Source: Streptomyces sp. XM4193 (GTDB taxonomy: Bacteria > Actinomycetota > Actinomycetes > Streptomycetales > Streptomycetaceae). From it: DNA of 64,000 nucleotides. Within the stretch, counting starts at the first letter, position 1. The number at the start of each line of letters is the position of its first letter. Positions 34,932 through 42,505 of the stretch are shown here, one piece after another. A program made the translations under genes and the position numbers. Under the pieces are notes generated by a model. The model was not told the DNA's origin. It searched no databases and saw nothing but the letters and a program-made list of their open reading frames with translations. The stretch lies in contig NZ_JALLGK010000002.1 in assembly GCF_023072595.1 (NCBI RefSeq), positions 744,001 through 808,000 on the forward strand, written 5' to 3'.

Positions 34932-35002
34932 GGCCGGCGATCCGCAGCGGGTCGCCGGCCGCCACCACAGGGCGCCACCGGCCGGCGATCCGCAGCGGGT
35001 CG
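34932..35002. repeat. 23-bp direct repeat, 48-bp period
   Basis: The 23-base sequence beginning ggccggcgatccgcag occurs at 34932-34954 and again at 34980-35002, between the convergent HNH and NUDIX genes. Non-coding. Confidence 0.8.
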
Positions 35003-35058
35003 GCCGTCGTCGGCTCTCCGGTCGCCGCGGGCTCCCGGCGCTCGGGCGCGGCCCGGGG

Positions 35059-35550
35059 TCAGCGGCGCGGCGGGGGCGGTACGTAGCCCAGGTCGACCGG
35101 GGGCAGCCGGTCACCGCCGGTGGCGCGCTGCCGGCCGAGCAGGGCGGGCAGCTGTGGCGGCCACAACTCCTCGGTGGTGGCCGTGAGTTCGGCGTGCGTC
35201 CACCAGCGCCAGCCGAGCATCTGCTCCGCCTCGTGCGTGGTCGAGTCCGTCGGCTCCCGGCGCGGGCCGTGGGCGAGGTAGATGTGCTCGTGCTGGCGCA
35301 CCGGTGTTCCGTTGCGGCAGAAGTCGTGCTCCCAGGTGCACAGCAGCGTGCCCGGCTCCAGGTCGTACCAGCCGGTCTCCTCGCGCAGTTCGCGACGGGC
35401 GCCCTCCTGCGGGGTCTCGCTCTCCTCCAGTCCGCCGCCGGGCATCGCCCAGTGGCGGCCGACCTCCACCTGGTCGTCGTAGCGGAAGAGGAACACCGCT
35501 CCTTCGGGATCGAGCACGGCCACCCGGGCGGCTCGGCGGGGAGTACGCAT
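35059..35550 (-). CDS. NUDIX hydrolase
   Basis: A 163-residue NUDIX hydrolase. The Nudix box is intact: GGGLEESETPQEGARRELREE followed by TGW, about residues 38-61, with the metal-binding Glu residues of REXXEE. The N-terminus (RAARVAVLDPEGAVFLFRYDD) and the WEHDFCRNGTPVRQHEH loop suggest an NTP or nucleotide-sugar substrate, which cannot be specified. The ATG at 35550 has GGAG seven bases upstream; an adjacent TTG codon could extend it by one residue. Convergent with the HNH gene. Confidence 0.92.
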   Translation of the reverse strand: MRTPRRAARVAVLDPEGAVFLFRYDDQVEVGRHWAMPGGGLEESETPQEGARRELREETGWYDLEPGTLLCTWEHDFCRNGTPVRQHEHIYLAHGPRREPTDSTTHEAEQMLGWRWWTHAELTATTEELWPPQLPALLGRQRATGGDRLPPVDLGYVPPPPRR

Positions 35551-35797
35551 CAACTGTCTCCGTCGTCAGCTGTCTTCGGTCCACCGCCCGGTCGCCGCTT
35601 GCGGGGAACACTCGTACGAGCCGGTCGGTCGACCGAGTCTGCCGTCGGAGGGCGGCATCCGTCGAGTCGACGAACTCCCGTGTGCCGGCGCGCGGTTGCC
35701 GCGGTGTGCAGGGGAGCGCAGGTGTGCCGTGCCGGGAGTACGGGTGTGCCGTGCCGGGAGTACGGGTGTGCCGTGCCGTGCCGGTCGGCGGGGGCGG

Positions 35798-36433
35798 TCA
35801 GCGCAGTGCGCCCAGAAAGAGGCTGGTGCAGACGCCGACGATCCGGTCCCGGTCACGGCTGTCGCCGGCGCGCTCGGGCGCCGGTGTGCGCGAGACCAGC
35901 AGCTCGTTGACTCCGCCGACCAGCGCCACCGCGATCATGCCGAGCCACTGCCGGTCCTTCTCCGGGGCGTGGGTCTTGCCGAGGTCGGCGATGAAGTCGG
36001 CGAACTCGTGGATGACCCGGTGCCGTCTGTTCTCCAGGCGAGTGCTCGCGCCGACCACCTCGACCAGGATGACCCGTGCCTTGCGGGGGTCCTCCGACAG
36101 AACGCGGACGAAGGTGCCCAGGCCCGCGGTGACCTGGTCCTCCATCTCGGGGCCCGCCTCCGCCACGGCGGCGAAGGTGGCGGTCTGCACCTCCTGCACG
36201 AGCTCCTCGTAGACGACCGCCAACAGTTCTTCCCGGTCGCGAACGGCCTCGTAGAAGTAGCGCTCGGTCAGCCGTGCCTCGCCGCAGATCGCGCGCACGG
36301 AGGTGCCCGCGTAGCCCTGGGTGCCGAAGAGCTCCAAGCCGGCCTCGATGAAACGGGCCCGTCGTTCGGCTCTGCGCTCGGCCGCGTCCTGGCCGCCGTA
36401 GCGACGGCCGACGGCGGGGGCTGACTCCGGCAC
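35798..36433 (-). CDS. TetR-family regulator
   Basis: A 211-residue TetR regulator. The HTH region is AGTSVRAICGEARLTERYFYEAV, in part GEARLTERYFYEAVRDREELL (about residues 50-70). The ligand domain includes VTAGLGTFVRVLSEDPRKARVIL, a pattern common in actinobacterial TetR_C proteins. GTG start with AAAGGA 9 bases upstream. Divergent from the SDR gene across a 129-bp region that contains an 8-8-8 palindrome (36483-36506), the probable operator for both sides. Confidence 0.9.
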   Translation of the reverse strand: MPESAPAVGRRYGGQDAAERRAERRARFIEAGLELFGTQGYAGTSVRAICGEARLTERYFYEAVRDREELLAVVYEELVQEVQTATFAAVAEAGPEMEDQVTAGLGTFVRVLSEDPRKARVILVEVVGASTRLENRRHRVIHEFADFIADLGKTHAPEKDRQWLGMIAVALVGGVNELLVSRTPAPERAGDSRDRDRIVGVCTSLFLGALR

Positions 36434-36482
36434 TGCGGGTCCTTTCTGCGGGCTCCGAATGTGTTGACAGCATGCCTCAATC

Positions 36483-36506
36483 ATCTGACACTCATCTTTG
36501 TCAGAT
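36483..36506. promoter_or_regulatory. TetR operator between tetR and SDR genes
   Basis: atctgaca (36483-36490) and tgtcagat (36499-36506) are exact inverted repeats with an eight-base spacer. They sit in an A/T-rich island between divergent start codons (50 bases from tetR, 57 from the SDR gene), with TTGACA at 36464-36469 as a possible -35 for the rightward promoter. Confidence 0.8.
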
Positions 36507-36562
36507 TGTGCGTGGCGCCTTGCCGCCGTTTTGACCTGTGAAGATCGCCGGGGAGCCGTGAC

Positions 36563-37456
36563 ATGAGCAGAGCCAGGAAGCGGACGGCCGGACCTTCCGG
36601 CCGTCCGCTCGCAGGCAGAGTGGTAGCCGTGACCGGTGCCGGCCGCGGCATCGGCCGCCGGGTCGCCGAAACACTCGCCGCCGCGGGCGCCCGGGTGGCG
36701 CTCGGCGATGTGGACTTCGACTCGGCGCGGGCGGCCGCGCAGGCGATACGCGACGCCGGCGGGTCCGCCGAGGGCTACGCGCTGGACGTCACCGCCGCGG
36801 ACTCTCTCGAGGCGTTCTGGGACGGCACCGAGGAGCGGTTCGGCCCGATCGACGTCTTCGTCAACAACGCCGGGATCATGTGGGTCGGCCACTTCGCGGA
36901 CGAGCCGGACACCGCCGCCCGCAGGCAGTTCGACGTCAACGTCCACGGTGTCCTCTCCGGCACCAGGCTCGCCGCGCGCCGGATGAGACCCAGGGGCGGT
37001 GGCCACATCGTCACCGTCGCCTCCGCCGCCAGCAGGCTCTCCCCGCGAGGCGAGGCGACGTACGCCGCCACCAAGCACGCCGTCTACGGATTCAGCGTCG
37101 CGGCCCGTGCCGAACTGCGCGGCAGCGGCGTGGAGATATCGCTGGTCATGCCAGGTGTCGTCGACACCGAGCTGGCCATCGGTACCAGCCAGGGCGCAAC
37201 GCGCAGGCTCAGCACCGACGATGTCGCCGCCGCCGTACTGCGGGTCGTGCGCCGGCCGCGCCCCGAGACGTTCGTGCCCCGGCATCTCGCGCTGGTGCCC
37301 ACCGTGGCGGCAGTGCTGCCCGCGCGGGTGCGCGCCGGCCTGCTGCGCGCCGTCGTCCCCAACCAGCTCGCCGACGGCGACCCCGCCGTGCGCGCCGACT
37401 ACGAGAGCAGAACCAGCGGCAGCCGATCCGGCGCCGCGGAAGGGCCCCAGCGATGA
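36563..37456 (+). CDS. Short-chain dehydrogenase/reductase
   Basis: A 297-residue classical SDR. The NAD(P)-binding motif is TGAGRGIG (residues 24-31), NNAG near 98, the catalytic Ser lies in VASAASRLS and the Tyr-Lys pair in YAATKHAVYG. After the Rossmann core comes an extra C-terminal region (about 235-297) with a hydrophobic helix, which may touch the membrane. Its stop overlaps the ATG of the next gene (ATGA), so the two are co-translated. Regulated by the divergent TetR. The substrate is unknown; short alcohols, lipids or steroids are typical for TetR-controlled SDRs of this length. Confidence 0.92.
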   Translation: MSRARKRTAGPSGRPLAGRVVAVTGAGRGIGRRVAETLAAAGARVALGDVDFDSARAAAQAIRDAGGSAEGYALDVTAADSLEAFWDGTEERFGPIDVFVNNAGIMWVGHFADEPDTAARRQFDVNVHGVLSGTRLAARRMRPRGGGHIVTVASAASRLSPRGEATYAATKHAVYGFSVAARAELRGSGVEISLVMPGVVDTELAIGTSQGATRRLSTDDVAAAVLRVVRRPRPETFVPRHLALVPTVAAVLPARVRAGLLRAVVPNQLADGDPAVRADYESRTSGSRSGAAEGPQR

Positions 37457-38616
37457 GCATCGACCACACGGACAGCACCGACGCCGTGCAGAGCGCCGAC
37501 TCCGCCAACTCCGCCGACGGGGGGCTGCCGGGCGGCATCCGCACGATCCCGGAGTTCGCCGGGGTGCGCGAGGTCTGGCCGCGCGGGGACCGGCTCGCCG
37601 CCGTCCGCGCCGCGGCCGAGTCCTACCGCGAGAGGTTCCGCGGCCAGGGCGAGATCACCGCGGTGCGGACTTTCGACATCGCCGCCGCGCCGTACCCGAC
37701 CAAGTTCGCCTTCAACGGCTCGGCGCTCGCGGTGAATCCGTTCGTCAACATCGCCAACCGGGTGCTGGTGGTGCGCTACCAGGACTTCGAGGGCAACCCC
37801 TGCACTCTGGTCTGGGAGCCGACCGTCGCGGCGGGCTCCCGCGAGGCGCCCTACTACTCCCAACTCCAGTCGATCTTCGGCGACTTCCTCAGCAATCGAG
37901 TCTTCACCCGCTACTACCACGAGCCCGAGGACGTGCTGCCGCTGTGCGGGGTGCGCCCGGAGGAGGTCGACTACGTCAGCTTCGACCATCTGCACGTCCA
38001 GGACGTACGGATGATCATGGGCAGCTCCAAGGCGTTCCCCGGCGAACGCACCCCGCCCACCGCGCTGTTCCCCAACGCCTCGATGCTGGTCCACCGCAAG
38101 GAACTGGGCACCTTCGAGTCGCCCCACCCGATGCAGTGGGCCTGGTACGTCGACGGCGGGATGGACGGCGTGCCCGAGGAGCGGGTCGTCCCCTTCGAGG
38201 GCGACATCGAACTCGGCGTCGGCGTCAGCCTGGTGTGGACACCCGGTCACACCGACGGCAACCACTCCCTGGTGCTGAACACCCCCGACGGCATCTGGGT
38301 CTCCTCGGAGAACGGCGTGGCCGCGGACAACTGGCAGCCCGAGCTCTCCCGCATCCCGGGGGTGAAACGGCACGCCCGTTTCTTCGGCCGCGAGATCGTG
38401 CCCAACGCCAACACCCTGGAGGACTCGCTCGACCAGTACGACTCCATGGTGCTGGAGAAGACCCTCGCCGACCCGAGCAAGCGGGACCCCCGGTGGCGTC
38501 AGGTGCTGCCGTCCTCGGAACTGGTGCGCTGGAAGCGCCAGTGGCCGGTCGTGCCGACCTTCACCCACGGCGGACTGAACCACGGCAGCTTCTCCCGTTC
38601 CCGCACCGCCGGTTGA
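37453..38616 (+). CDS. Metallo-beta-lactamase-fold hydrolase
   Basis: A 387-residue MBL-fold protein, co-translated with the SDR. Metal ligands are visible in SFDHLHVQD (HxHxxD, about residue 178), in TPGHTDGNHSL and near the end in THGGLNHG. There is no signal peptide. The N-terminal 25 residues are Asp/Ser/Ala rich. As the partner of an SDR under TetR control, it may hydrolyse an ester or lactone in the same catabolic or detoxification route; this is inference from context only. Confidence 0.88.
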   Translation: MSIDHTDSTDAVQSADSANSADGGLPGGIRTIPEFAGVREVWPRGDRLAAVRAAAESYRERFRGQGEITAVRTFDIAAAPYPTKFAFNGSALAVNPFVNIANRVLVVRYQDFEGNPCTLVWEPTVAAGSREAPYYSQLQSIFGDFLSNRVFTRYYHEPEDVLPLCGVRPEEVDYVSFDHLHVQDVRMIMGSSKAFPGERTPPTALFPNASMLVHRKELGTFESPHPMQWAWYVDGGMDGVPEERVVPFEGDIELGVGVSLVWTPGHTDGNHSLVLNTPDGIWVSSENGVAADNWQPELSRIPGVKRHARFFGREIVPNANTLEDSLDQYDSMVLEKTLADPSKRDPRWRQVLPSSELVRWKRQWPVVPTFTHGGLNHGSFSRSRTAG

Positions 38617-38631
38617 GGCGCACCGGCAGTC

Positions 38632-38664
38632 GGCGGGCGACCGTCCCCGCGACGGTCGCCCGCC
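38632..38664 (+). terminator. Terminator after the SDR-MBL operon
   Basis: Perfect 14-bp arms ggcgggcgaccgtc (38632-38645) and complement (38651-38664) with a five-base loop, 16 bases after the stop. Confidence 0.85.
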
Positions 38665-38761
38665 CGGCCGCGGCGGCGGAGCCGGGCCCACACCCCGCGG
38701 CGGCGGACCGGCCGCCACCTGGCCGTCGAGAGAATGTCGACACCGCAGTACGGTGGGCACC

Positions 38762-39238
38762 GTGACCCTGCCGAAGAACGTCCACAGCGCCGACCGCCAC
38801 GCCAACTCCGCCCCGAGCCCGGGCAGTTCGGGCGCGCACGCCACCGTCGAAGTGCGCGGCCGGGACATCGTCTCCGTACGCACCAGCTACGCGCCCGACC
38901 CCGACGGCGACCCCGACCCCGGCGAGATCGTCTGGACCTGGGTGCCGTATGAGGAGAACGACGGCCGCGGCAAGGACCGTCCGGTCCTCGTGGTCGCCGC
39001 GGAGGAGGGCGGGACGGTGCTCGGCGTCCAGCTCACCAGCCGTCGCCGCGACGACGACCACGAGTGGGTCGGGATCGGCAGCGGCCCGTGGGACCGCGAG
39101 GGCCGGGAGAGCTGGGTGGACCTGGACCGCGTCCTGCGCATACACGACGACGGAATGCGTCGCGAGGCGTGCGCGCTGGAACGGGACCGCTTCGACCGCG
39201 TCGTGCAGCGGCTGCGGGAGCGCTACGGCTGGCGCTGA
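38762..39238 (+). CDS. PemK/MazF-like protein without adjacent antitoxin
   Basis: A 158-residue protein with a MazF-like core: IVWTWVPYEENDGRGKDRPVLVVA then LGVQLTSRR, given here in part as GRGKDRPVLVV, which matches the RP-V-V strand of MazF/PemK RNases. The first 30 residues are disordered and the C-terminal helix is Arg-rich. No antitoxin-like small gene lies on either side. A TACGGT -10 box (38749-38754) ends seven bases before the GTG at 38762, suggesting a leaderless start; GTG at 38753 would add three residues but overlaps the -10. RNase activity is uncertain. Confidence 0.78.
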   Translation: MTLPKNVHSADRHANSAPSPGSSGAHATVEVRGRDIVSVRTSYAPDPDGDPDPGEIVWTWVPYEENDGRGKDRPVLVVAAEEGGTVLGVQLTSRRRDDDHEWVGIGSGPWDREGRESWVDLDRVLRIHDDGMRREACALERDRFDRVVQRLRERYGWR

Positions 39239-39452
39239 GCCGTCCCGCGGCCCCGCCGCGCGCCGCGCGCCCGGCGGTCAGCCGTCAGCCGCCCGCCGCG
39301 CGCCGCCCGCCGCCGTCGACCGTCGATCCGCCGTCGGGGCCGGAGTTCGCTGCTGCTTCCGGCTCGGACTCCCGGTGGGCGGCCTGTGCCGCGGCCCGTG
39401 CGGCGGCCCTTGCGGGCGGACCGCGGCGGCGGGTCGGGGCGAGCGCGGCGGG

Positions 39453-40682
39453 TCAACGCGCTGCGCGCAGCCCGTCCTCGGCGGCGCCCCTGGCCAGCAC
39501 CGCCCTGGTGATCAGATTGCGCGCGCGGATGTACCGGGCCCGTTCGTCCGGCGACACCTTCGGCACCTCGGTGAGGTCCACCAGCCTGAAGTCCGGTTCC
39601 GCGACCACCAGATGGGGTGTGAACTCGGCTGCGCGGACCCGCCACTCGCCGCCCCGGCGGCTCGGCGGAGCGAAGGCGAACCGCGCCGTCGACCCCATGC
39701 TGCCGCGCGGGTCGCTCATCTCCCCGGCGAGCTGGTCGCCCATGCCGTAGACCACCCAGGTGCCGTTGACCTTCTCGTACGCCTGCGGCACATGGGCGTG
39801 CGTGCCGAGGATCAGGTCGACGACGCGCCGCCCGCCGTCCCGGGCGGCGGTGAGCTGCTGCGCCAACTCCAGCTGCTCGTCGTCCGGTTGCTCCTGCCAC
39901 TCGGTTCCCCAGTGCATGCTCAGCACCACCACGTCGGCGCCCGCCCGCCGGGCCGCCCGGGCGTCCCGGAGGATGCGGACGGGGTCGGTGCGGTTGACCA
40001 GCCACGGGCGGGCCGCGTCGAGCGGGATGCCGCGCGAATCCGCGCCGACGTTGGTGCCGTAGGTGTAGGCGAGATGTGCCACCGTGGCGCCGCCGGCCCG
40101 CAACAGCGGGGGAGCGGCACGTTCGGCTGCCGACCGGGCCGAGCCGGAGTGGCGCAGCCCGGCCGCGTCCATCGCGTTCAGGGTGCGGGTCACCCCGGCG
40201 GGGCCCGCGTCCAGCGTGTGGTTGGAGGCGGTGGAGCACGAGTCGTACCCCGTGGCCCGGATCGCGCCGGCGATCTGCGGCGGAGTGCGGAAGGCCGGAT
40301 AGCCGGTGAACGGGCCGCGGGGCGCGGCGTACACGGTCTCCATGTGGCAGATCGACAGATCCGCTCCGTGTGCGAGCGGACGGGCCGCGGCCAGCATGGG
40401 CCGGAAGTCGAAGCCCCTGCCGCCGGCGTCCTTGCGGGCCTGCTCGATGATGGCGTCGTGCGGCAGGATGTCGCCCGACGCGACCAGGGTGAATCCCTGG
40501 CGCCCGCCCCTGCGCTGCTCGGCGGCGTCGTCCGGTGCCGACGAGTCCCGTTGTGTCTGCGGCGCGTCGCTGCCGGTGGCGGCGGTCGGCCGGTCAGGGA
40601 CCGCGCAGGCGGTGGCCGCCAGCAGCAGCGCGCATCCGACGGCTGCCGTCCGGTGCTGTCCCTGGCGTCGGCGTCTCGGCAT
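39453..40682 (-). CDS. CapA-family lipoprotein (metallophosphatase fold)
   Basis: A 409-residue exported CapA/PgsA-like protein. The signal peptide (PRRRR then VGCALLLAATAC) ends at a non-standard lipobox, ATAC, with the Cys near residue 26. The calcineurin-like fold is visible: SGDILPHDAIIEQ, then HMETVYA, ASNHTLDAG, SMHWGTEW and GTHAHVPQAYEKV. Family members act in poly-gamma-glutamate or capsule biosynthesis, but none of the other cap/pgs genes is nearby, so the true role is unknown. The ATG at 40682 was chosen for its signal peptide and a GAGG 10 bases upstream. Confidence 0.88.
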   Translation of the reverse strand: MPRRRRQGQHRTAAVGCALLLAATACAVPDRPTAATGSDAPQTQRDSSAPDDAAEQRRGGRQGFTLVASGDILPHDAIIEQARKDAGGRGFDFRPMLAAARPLAHGADLSICHMETVYAAPRGPFTGYPAFRTPPQIAGAIRATGYDSCSTASNHTLDAGPAGVTRTLNAMDAAGLRHSGSARSAAERAAPPLLRAGGATVAHLAYTYGTNVGADSRGIPLDAARPWLVNRTDPVRILRDARAARRAGADVVVLSMHWGTEWQEQPDDEQLELAQQLTAARDGGRRVVDLILGTHAHVPQAYEKVNGTWVVYGMGDQLAGEMSDPRGSMGSTARFAFAPPSRRGGEWRVRAAEFTPHLVVAEPDFRLVDLTEVPKVSPDERARYIRARNLITRAVLARGAAEDGLRAAR

Positions 40683-40847
40683 GGGAGGGCTGCCTCTCGA
40701 TCGGCTCCGTGCTGACAAGTCGAGAAATCCACTCATCTGCACGGAGCCGGGTGCCTCGGGCAGCCACGCCGGAGCCGTCGCACGATCAGCGCACAGGCGA
40801 CCGGCTCCCCGTCCCGCGGCAGGGCCGCTCGGCGGCGGCCGGACTCG

Positions 40848-41621
40848 CTAGCCGTGGCGCAGACGGATCTTCGACTGCCGGTGCGGACGCTCGTCCCAGT
40901 CCGGCATCGCACACGCCCGCAGACCGTGCGCCTCGGCGAGCTCCAGCAAGGTGGAGGTGCGGTAGTAGAAGTCTTCGCGCAGCACCTGGTGCTCCTTGCC
41001 CTCGGTGCGGTTGTAGGTGAAGTCGAAGAAGCCGCCGGGGGCCAGCACCCGGCCCACGTGGGAGAAGCACTCCGCCATCACGTGCAGAGGGGAGTGCGAG
41101 AAGACGCTGTGCGCGTGCACCACGGTGAAGTGCGCGGCCGGCAGATGCGCCAGACGCAGATCGTCGACCAGCGTCAGATACGGCAGCTTCTCGCGCAGAT
41201 CGTTGCGCACGAGTGTCTGCTGGGCGGCGAGCAGGATCTCGGGAGAGATGTCGACACCGTGGTAGTGGCCCGGCCGCAGATGGTCGATGAAGAGCCGTCC
41301 GGCGCGCAGGTTGCCGCAGCCGATCTCCAGCATCCGGTCCTCGGGAGTCAGGCCGTGCTCCCGCAGATAGTCGAACTGCATCTGCCCCAGCGCCAACCAT
41401 CTGTCGTGGGTGGCGCTGCCCACCGCTGCCTCCGCGATGCGCGCCGCGTCGTCGCGCATCACGCCGCGGTAGTACGCGATGTGGTCGCGGCCCGAACGCC
41501 GCGCCAGACGCACGTCCCGCAGCAGCCGCCGCAGGTGGGCGGGCACCCTCGACGGGTTCCGGGAGGCGTAGCGCAGTCGGTGGGCGAGTGAGGCGCGGTT
41601 GGTGCGAGCGGGCTTCGACAC
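40848..41621 (-). CDS. SAM-dependent methyltransferase
   Basis: A 257-residue class I methyltransferase. Motif I is MLEIGCGNLRAGRLFIDHL (about 94-112), then GVDISPEILLAAQQ and the VVHAHSVFSH region; VGRVLAPGGFFDFTYN is motif III. The N-terminal 60 residues are Arg-rich and helical. GTG at 41621 has a strong AGGAGG eight bases upstream, which decides the start against a longer ORF. It is divergent from the PIG-L gene. The acceptor substrate is unknown. Confidence 0.88.
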   Translation of the reverse strand: MSKPARTNRASLAHRLRYASRNPSRVPAHLRRLLRDVRLARRSGRDHIAYYRGVMRDDAARIAEAAVGSATHDRWLALGQMQFDYLREHGLTPEDRMLEIGCGNLRAGRLFIDHLRPGHYHGVDISPEILLAAQQTLVRNDLREKLPYLTLVDDLRLAHLPAAHFTVVHAHSVFSHSPLHVMAECFSHVGRVLAPGGFFDFTYNRTEGKEHQVLREDFYYRTSTLLELAEAHGLRACAMPDWDERPHRQSKIRLRHG

Positions 41622-41767
41622 GGGCGGGCCCTCCTGAGGGTGTGCTGCCGTCCGGGCAGTCCGTCGCTGCCGGCGGAGGGGCGGTTGTGCGCGACCGGGA
41701 CCACCCTGCCGTGCCACCATCCGTAGCAGCGCCCGGCGCGGCCGGGCCCCAACCCAAGGAGGCACCC

Positions 41768-42505
41768 GTGGCGGAACGACTCCCGGCCATGCCCACCGAC
41801 TGGCAGCGGGCCCTCGCCGTCGTGGCCCACCCGGACGATCTGGAGTACGGAGCCGCGGCCGCGGTGGCGCACTGGACCGACGAGGGCAAGGACGTCGCCT
41901 ATCTGCTCGTCACCAGGGGCGAAGCGGGCATCGACACCATGGACCCGGCCGAGGCCGCCCGTGTGCGGGTCGACGAACAGCGGGCGAGCGCCGCCGTGGT
42001 CGGGGTGGAGACCGTCGAGTTCCTGGACCACCGGGACGGCGTCATCGAGGAGGGCGTGGCGCTGCGGCGGGACATCGCGGGGGCGATCCGGCGCCACCGG
42101 CCCGAGCTGCTGCTCACCCTCAACGCCTCCGACACCTGGGACGGCGTCCACTGGAACTCCGCCGACCACCGGGCCACCGGCCGCGCCACCCTGGACGCGG
42201 CGATGGACGCGGGCAACCGGTGGATCTTCACCGAGCAGCTCACGCAGGAGGGCGTACGACCCTGGGACGGTGTGCGCTGGGTGGCCACCGCGGGGGACCC
42301 CGCGACCACCCACCTCCAGGAGATCACCGACCACGACGTCGAACGGGCGGGTGTCTCGCTCGCCGAACACCGCGCCTATCTGAGCGCCCTCAGCGACCGC
42401 GAACCGCTCGTCTACGCGAGGGAGTTCATGGCCGAGGTGCTCGCGGGAACGGCAGCGCTCGGTGACGGCGGCAAGGCACTGGGCTTCCGCCTCTACGAGC
42501 GCTGA
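41768..42505 (+). CDS. PIG-L-family deacetylase
   Basis: A 245-residue zinc-dependent GlcNAc deacetylase-fold protein. The zinc motif is VVAHPDDLEYGAAA (about residues 17-30); the third ligand lies in NSADHRATG near 135. Streptomyces has several such enzymes, including MshB and Mca of mycothiol metabolism; this one is shorter than those and its exact substrate is not deducible. GTG start with a strong AAGGAGG six bases upstream. Its 3' end overlaps the convergent MFS gene by 13 bases. Confidence 0.9.
   Translation: MAERLPAMPTDWQRALAVVAHPDDLEYGAAAAVAHWTDEGKDVAYLLVTRGEAGIDTMDPAEAARVRVDEQRASAAVVGVETVEFLDHRDGVIEEGVALRRDIAGAIRRHRPELLLTLNASDTWDGVHWNSADHRATGRATLDAAMDAGNRWIFTEQLTQEGVRPWDGVRWVATAGDPATTHLQEITDHDVERAGVSLAEHRAYLSALSDREPLVYAREFMAEVLAGTAALGDGGKALGFRLYER

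Noticed and set aside
36498..36520. ttgtcagat before the SDR gene as a PafBC element
   Set aside because: The required TAnnnT at N8 is absent (gcgcct). The TTGTCAG is one arm of the TetR palindrome.
38732..38754. PafBC-like element before the MazF-like gene (atgtcga ... TACGGT)
   Set aside because: The gap to the -10 is six or fewer bases and the gtg after TGTCR is missing; only the -10 and leaderless start are retained.
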